This document shows positions 6,497 through 7,107 of a DNA stretch of 7,107 nt, piece by piece; positions within the stretch are counted from its first letter, which is position 1, and every line of letters begins with the position of its first letter. The translations under genes were made by a program, and so were the position numbers. The notes under the pieces are model-generated. The model worked only from the letters and a program-made list of their open reading frames with translations, had not been told where the DNA came from and ran no database searches. Source of the stretch: Bdellovibrionaceae bacterium UBA2339 (GTDB taxonomy: Bacteria; Bdellovibrionota; Bdellovibrionia; Bdellovibrionales; JAMPXM01); assembly GCA_002344785.1 (NCBI GenBank), contig DDUL01000060.1, positions 99,818-106,924 on the forward strand, in the 5' to 3' direction.

Positions 6497-6527
6497 GCGT
6501 GATGCAGTGTGACCCGCGCCAGCGCGG
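6497..6527 (+). repeat. 31-bp hairpin-containing repeat, copy 3
   Basis: This is a perfect direct repeat of 6331-6361. Here the palindrome is one pair longer (CCCGCGC-CA-GCGCGGG, 6513-6528) but is followed by no T-tract, so it does not look like a terminator in this copy. Confidence 0.8.
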
Positions 6528-6568
6528 GTGCGCGTGAGTGTCGAGGCGGCCGCGTTTGCCATCATGGT

Positions 6569-6596
6569 GTCCGGCGGCGCTGTCCGGATTCCGGAC
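6569..6596. promoter_or_regulatory. GTCCGG operator-like cluster with perfect inverted repeat
   Basis: GTCCGG occurs at 6569-6574 and 6582-6587 as a direct repeat, and its inverse CCGGAC at 6591-6596. The last two form GTCCGG-ATT-CCGGAC, a perfect 6-bp inverted repeat with a 3-base centre. This could be a protein-binding site or a short hairpin. It lies about 230 bp before the HNH-type gene and has no T-tract. Function is unknown. Confidence 0.4.
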
Positions 6597-6827
6597 GTGC
6601 TTGAGACCAGCGCAAATTTTTGTTGACGTGATTTTCCCCTGAACTCACTCGCGCGCAGCCAACACAAAGCGATCCTCGCCACAAACCATCGCAATCCCCG
6701 CACGCACGCGGCTCACAGCTTGCGCGCTCGCACAAACCCTGCTTCGCGCGCCTCCGCACATGCACCTGCCACACGCGATCCTCGCGCGAAAAATCTGAGC
6801 GAAAAAACCCGTGCTAAACACGACGGC
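6597..6827. other. C/A-rich gene-free stretch upstream of the HNH-type gene
   Basis: I see no credible gene here. Composition flips relative to the repeat tract: the plus strand is C/A-rich. It contains an inverted degenerate copy of the 16-bp unit (6646-6665) and an 11-bp direct repeat GCGATCCTCGC (6669-6679 and 6775-6785). A short AT-rich patch lies near 6614-6635. Minus-strand frames here are Cys/Arg/Ala-rich without recognisable features. Confidence 0.5.
6812..6820 (+). promoter_or_regulatory. Possible extended -10 element of the HNH-type gene
   Basis: TGCTAAACA resembles an extended -10 (TGn plus TAAACA). Transcription would begin around 6827-6828, essentially at the ATG, giving a leaderless message. 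Consistent with this, no Shine-Dalgarno is visible before 6828. There is no good -35, so support is weak. Confidence 0.28.
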
Positions 6828-7107
6828 ATGACAGACAAAGAACTTCACTCCAAATTACTTTCGCTGGTCCGCGAAGAGCGCCGCCTCCTCGCCGACATCC
6901 TCATTCATCTCAAAGAAGTCGAGCGCCGAAAGCTCTACTGCGACTACAAGCGCACCTCGCTCTTTGACTACGCCGTCAAAGAACTTGGTTACTCTGAAGA
7001 CCAGGCGCAAAGACGGATAGAAGCCATGCGACTCATCAAAGATATTCCCGAGATCACTCCCGCGATCCGCGATGGGCGACTCACGATCACCAACATCGCA
7101 CAAGCGA
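6828..7107 (+). CDS. HNH-endonuclease-type protein, N-terminal part (partial)
   Basis: The frame starts at ATG 6828 and runs off the right edge, with 93 residues visible and no stop. The sequence is largely helical and charged: ELHSKLLSLVREERRLLADI, then IHLKEVERRKLYCDY, SLFDYAVKELGYSEDQAQRR and IEAMRLIKDIPEITPAIRDG, then LTITNIAQA. This order (a 'LV.EER.l...iL.HL.EVErR.Ly' helix, then 'SLFdYav.eLgYSe..A.rRI.AmrLl...Pe....i..G.Ltl..l.q') matches the N-terminal region of HNH-nuclease-containing proteins that I recall from Bdellovibrio-like genomes, where several paralogues occur. The catalytic HNH motif would lie in the C-terminal part, outside the window, so nuclease activity is not shown here. 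The region upstream has no ribosome-binding site but a possible -10, suggesting leaderless translation. Confidence 0.72.
   Translation, partial: MTDKELHSKLLSLVREERRLLADILIHLKEVERRKLYCDYKRTSLFDYAVKELGYSEDQAQRRIEAMRLIKDIPEITPAIRDGRLTITNIAQA

Larger units (their letters stand above)
6186..6540. repeat. G/T-rich intergenic repeat tract
   Basis: This noncoding stretch follows hutU directly. On the plus strand it is dominated by G and T, with most C confined to GCG contexts. It is built from interleaved short repeats: GTGGAGTTGG-type 10-mers, GTGTTGGTGTGCGCGA 16-mers and a longer hairpin-containing element, each listed separately. Period 16 and period 10 are not multiples of three, and no plus-strand frame has codon-like structure. 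A long minus-strand frame across it is low-complexity (Thr/His/Pro/Ala/Arg-rich), so I treat the tract as noncoding. Confidence 0.8.

Noticed and set aside
6331..6527. CRISPR array
   Set aside because: There are only three copies of unequal length at unequal spacing, the intervening sequence is itself repetitive, and no cas gene is in view.
6128..6703. A 191-codon minus-strand open frame across the repeat tract
   Set aside because: Its product is a low-complexity Thr/His/Pro/Arg-rich string that simply mirrors the DNA repeats, it overlaps the hutU end, and the repeat periods (10 and 16 bp) are not multiples of three.

Overview
The window looks like chromosomal DNA of a GC-rich member of the Bdellovibrionota (predatory bacteria and relatives) or a nearby delta-proteobacterium-like lineage. 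The best lineage clue is the gene running off the right edge. Its N-terminus resembles an HNH-endonuclease-type family that I recall as multi-copy in Bdellovibrio-like genomes. This placement is inference from memory, not a database result.

Layout. (1) Bases 2-2840, plus strand: the C-terminal end of a bacterial alpha-2-macroglobulin overlaps by 50 bp a large exported protein of about 834 residues. That protein appears to join three domains: an HExxH metalloprotease-like domain, a penicillin-binding-protein (PBP1C-like) transpeptidase domain with SxxK, SxN and KTG motifs, and a SpoIID-like peptidoglycan lyase domain. It lacks any visible glycosyltransferase domain. (2) Bases 2876-4398, minus strand: a probable two-gene operon, rarD (EamA-type permease) followed by an NAD(P)H-dependent FMN reductase. 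It converges on the first block, with a perfect 8-bp inverted repeat at the junction. (3) Bases 4491-6185, plus strand: hutU (urocanate hydratase), divergent from rarD, with a very strong ribosome-binding site. No other histidine-degradation gene is in view. (4) Bases 6186-6827: about 640 bp without a credible gene. Its left half is strongly G/T-rich on the plus strand and full of repeats: a 10-bp tandem repeat, four perfect tandem copies of a 16-bp unit, and three copies of a hairpin-containing element. Its right half is C/A-rich and holds an inverted degenerate copy of the 16-bp unit and a GTCCGG operator-like cluster. (5) Base 6828 to the edge: the start of the HNH-type gene, possibly leaderless.

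How the genes may work together. Alpha-2-macroglobulins of Gram-negative bacteria trap proteases in the periplasm or at the outer membrane and are usually paired with the peptidoglycan synthase PBP1C. Here the partner slot holds a composite cell-wall protein that combines a transpeptidase fold with a glycan-cleaving fold and a protease-like fold. This suggests a combined envelope-defence and wall-repair module and is the most interesting thing in the window. The other genes (rarD, reductase, hutU) look like ordinary metabolism and transport. The repeat tract is the second region worth attention.
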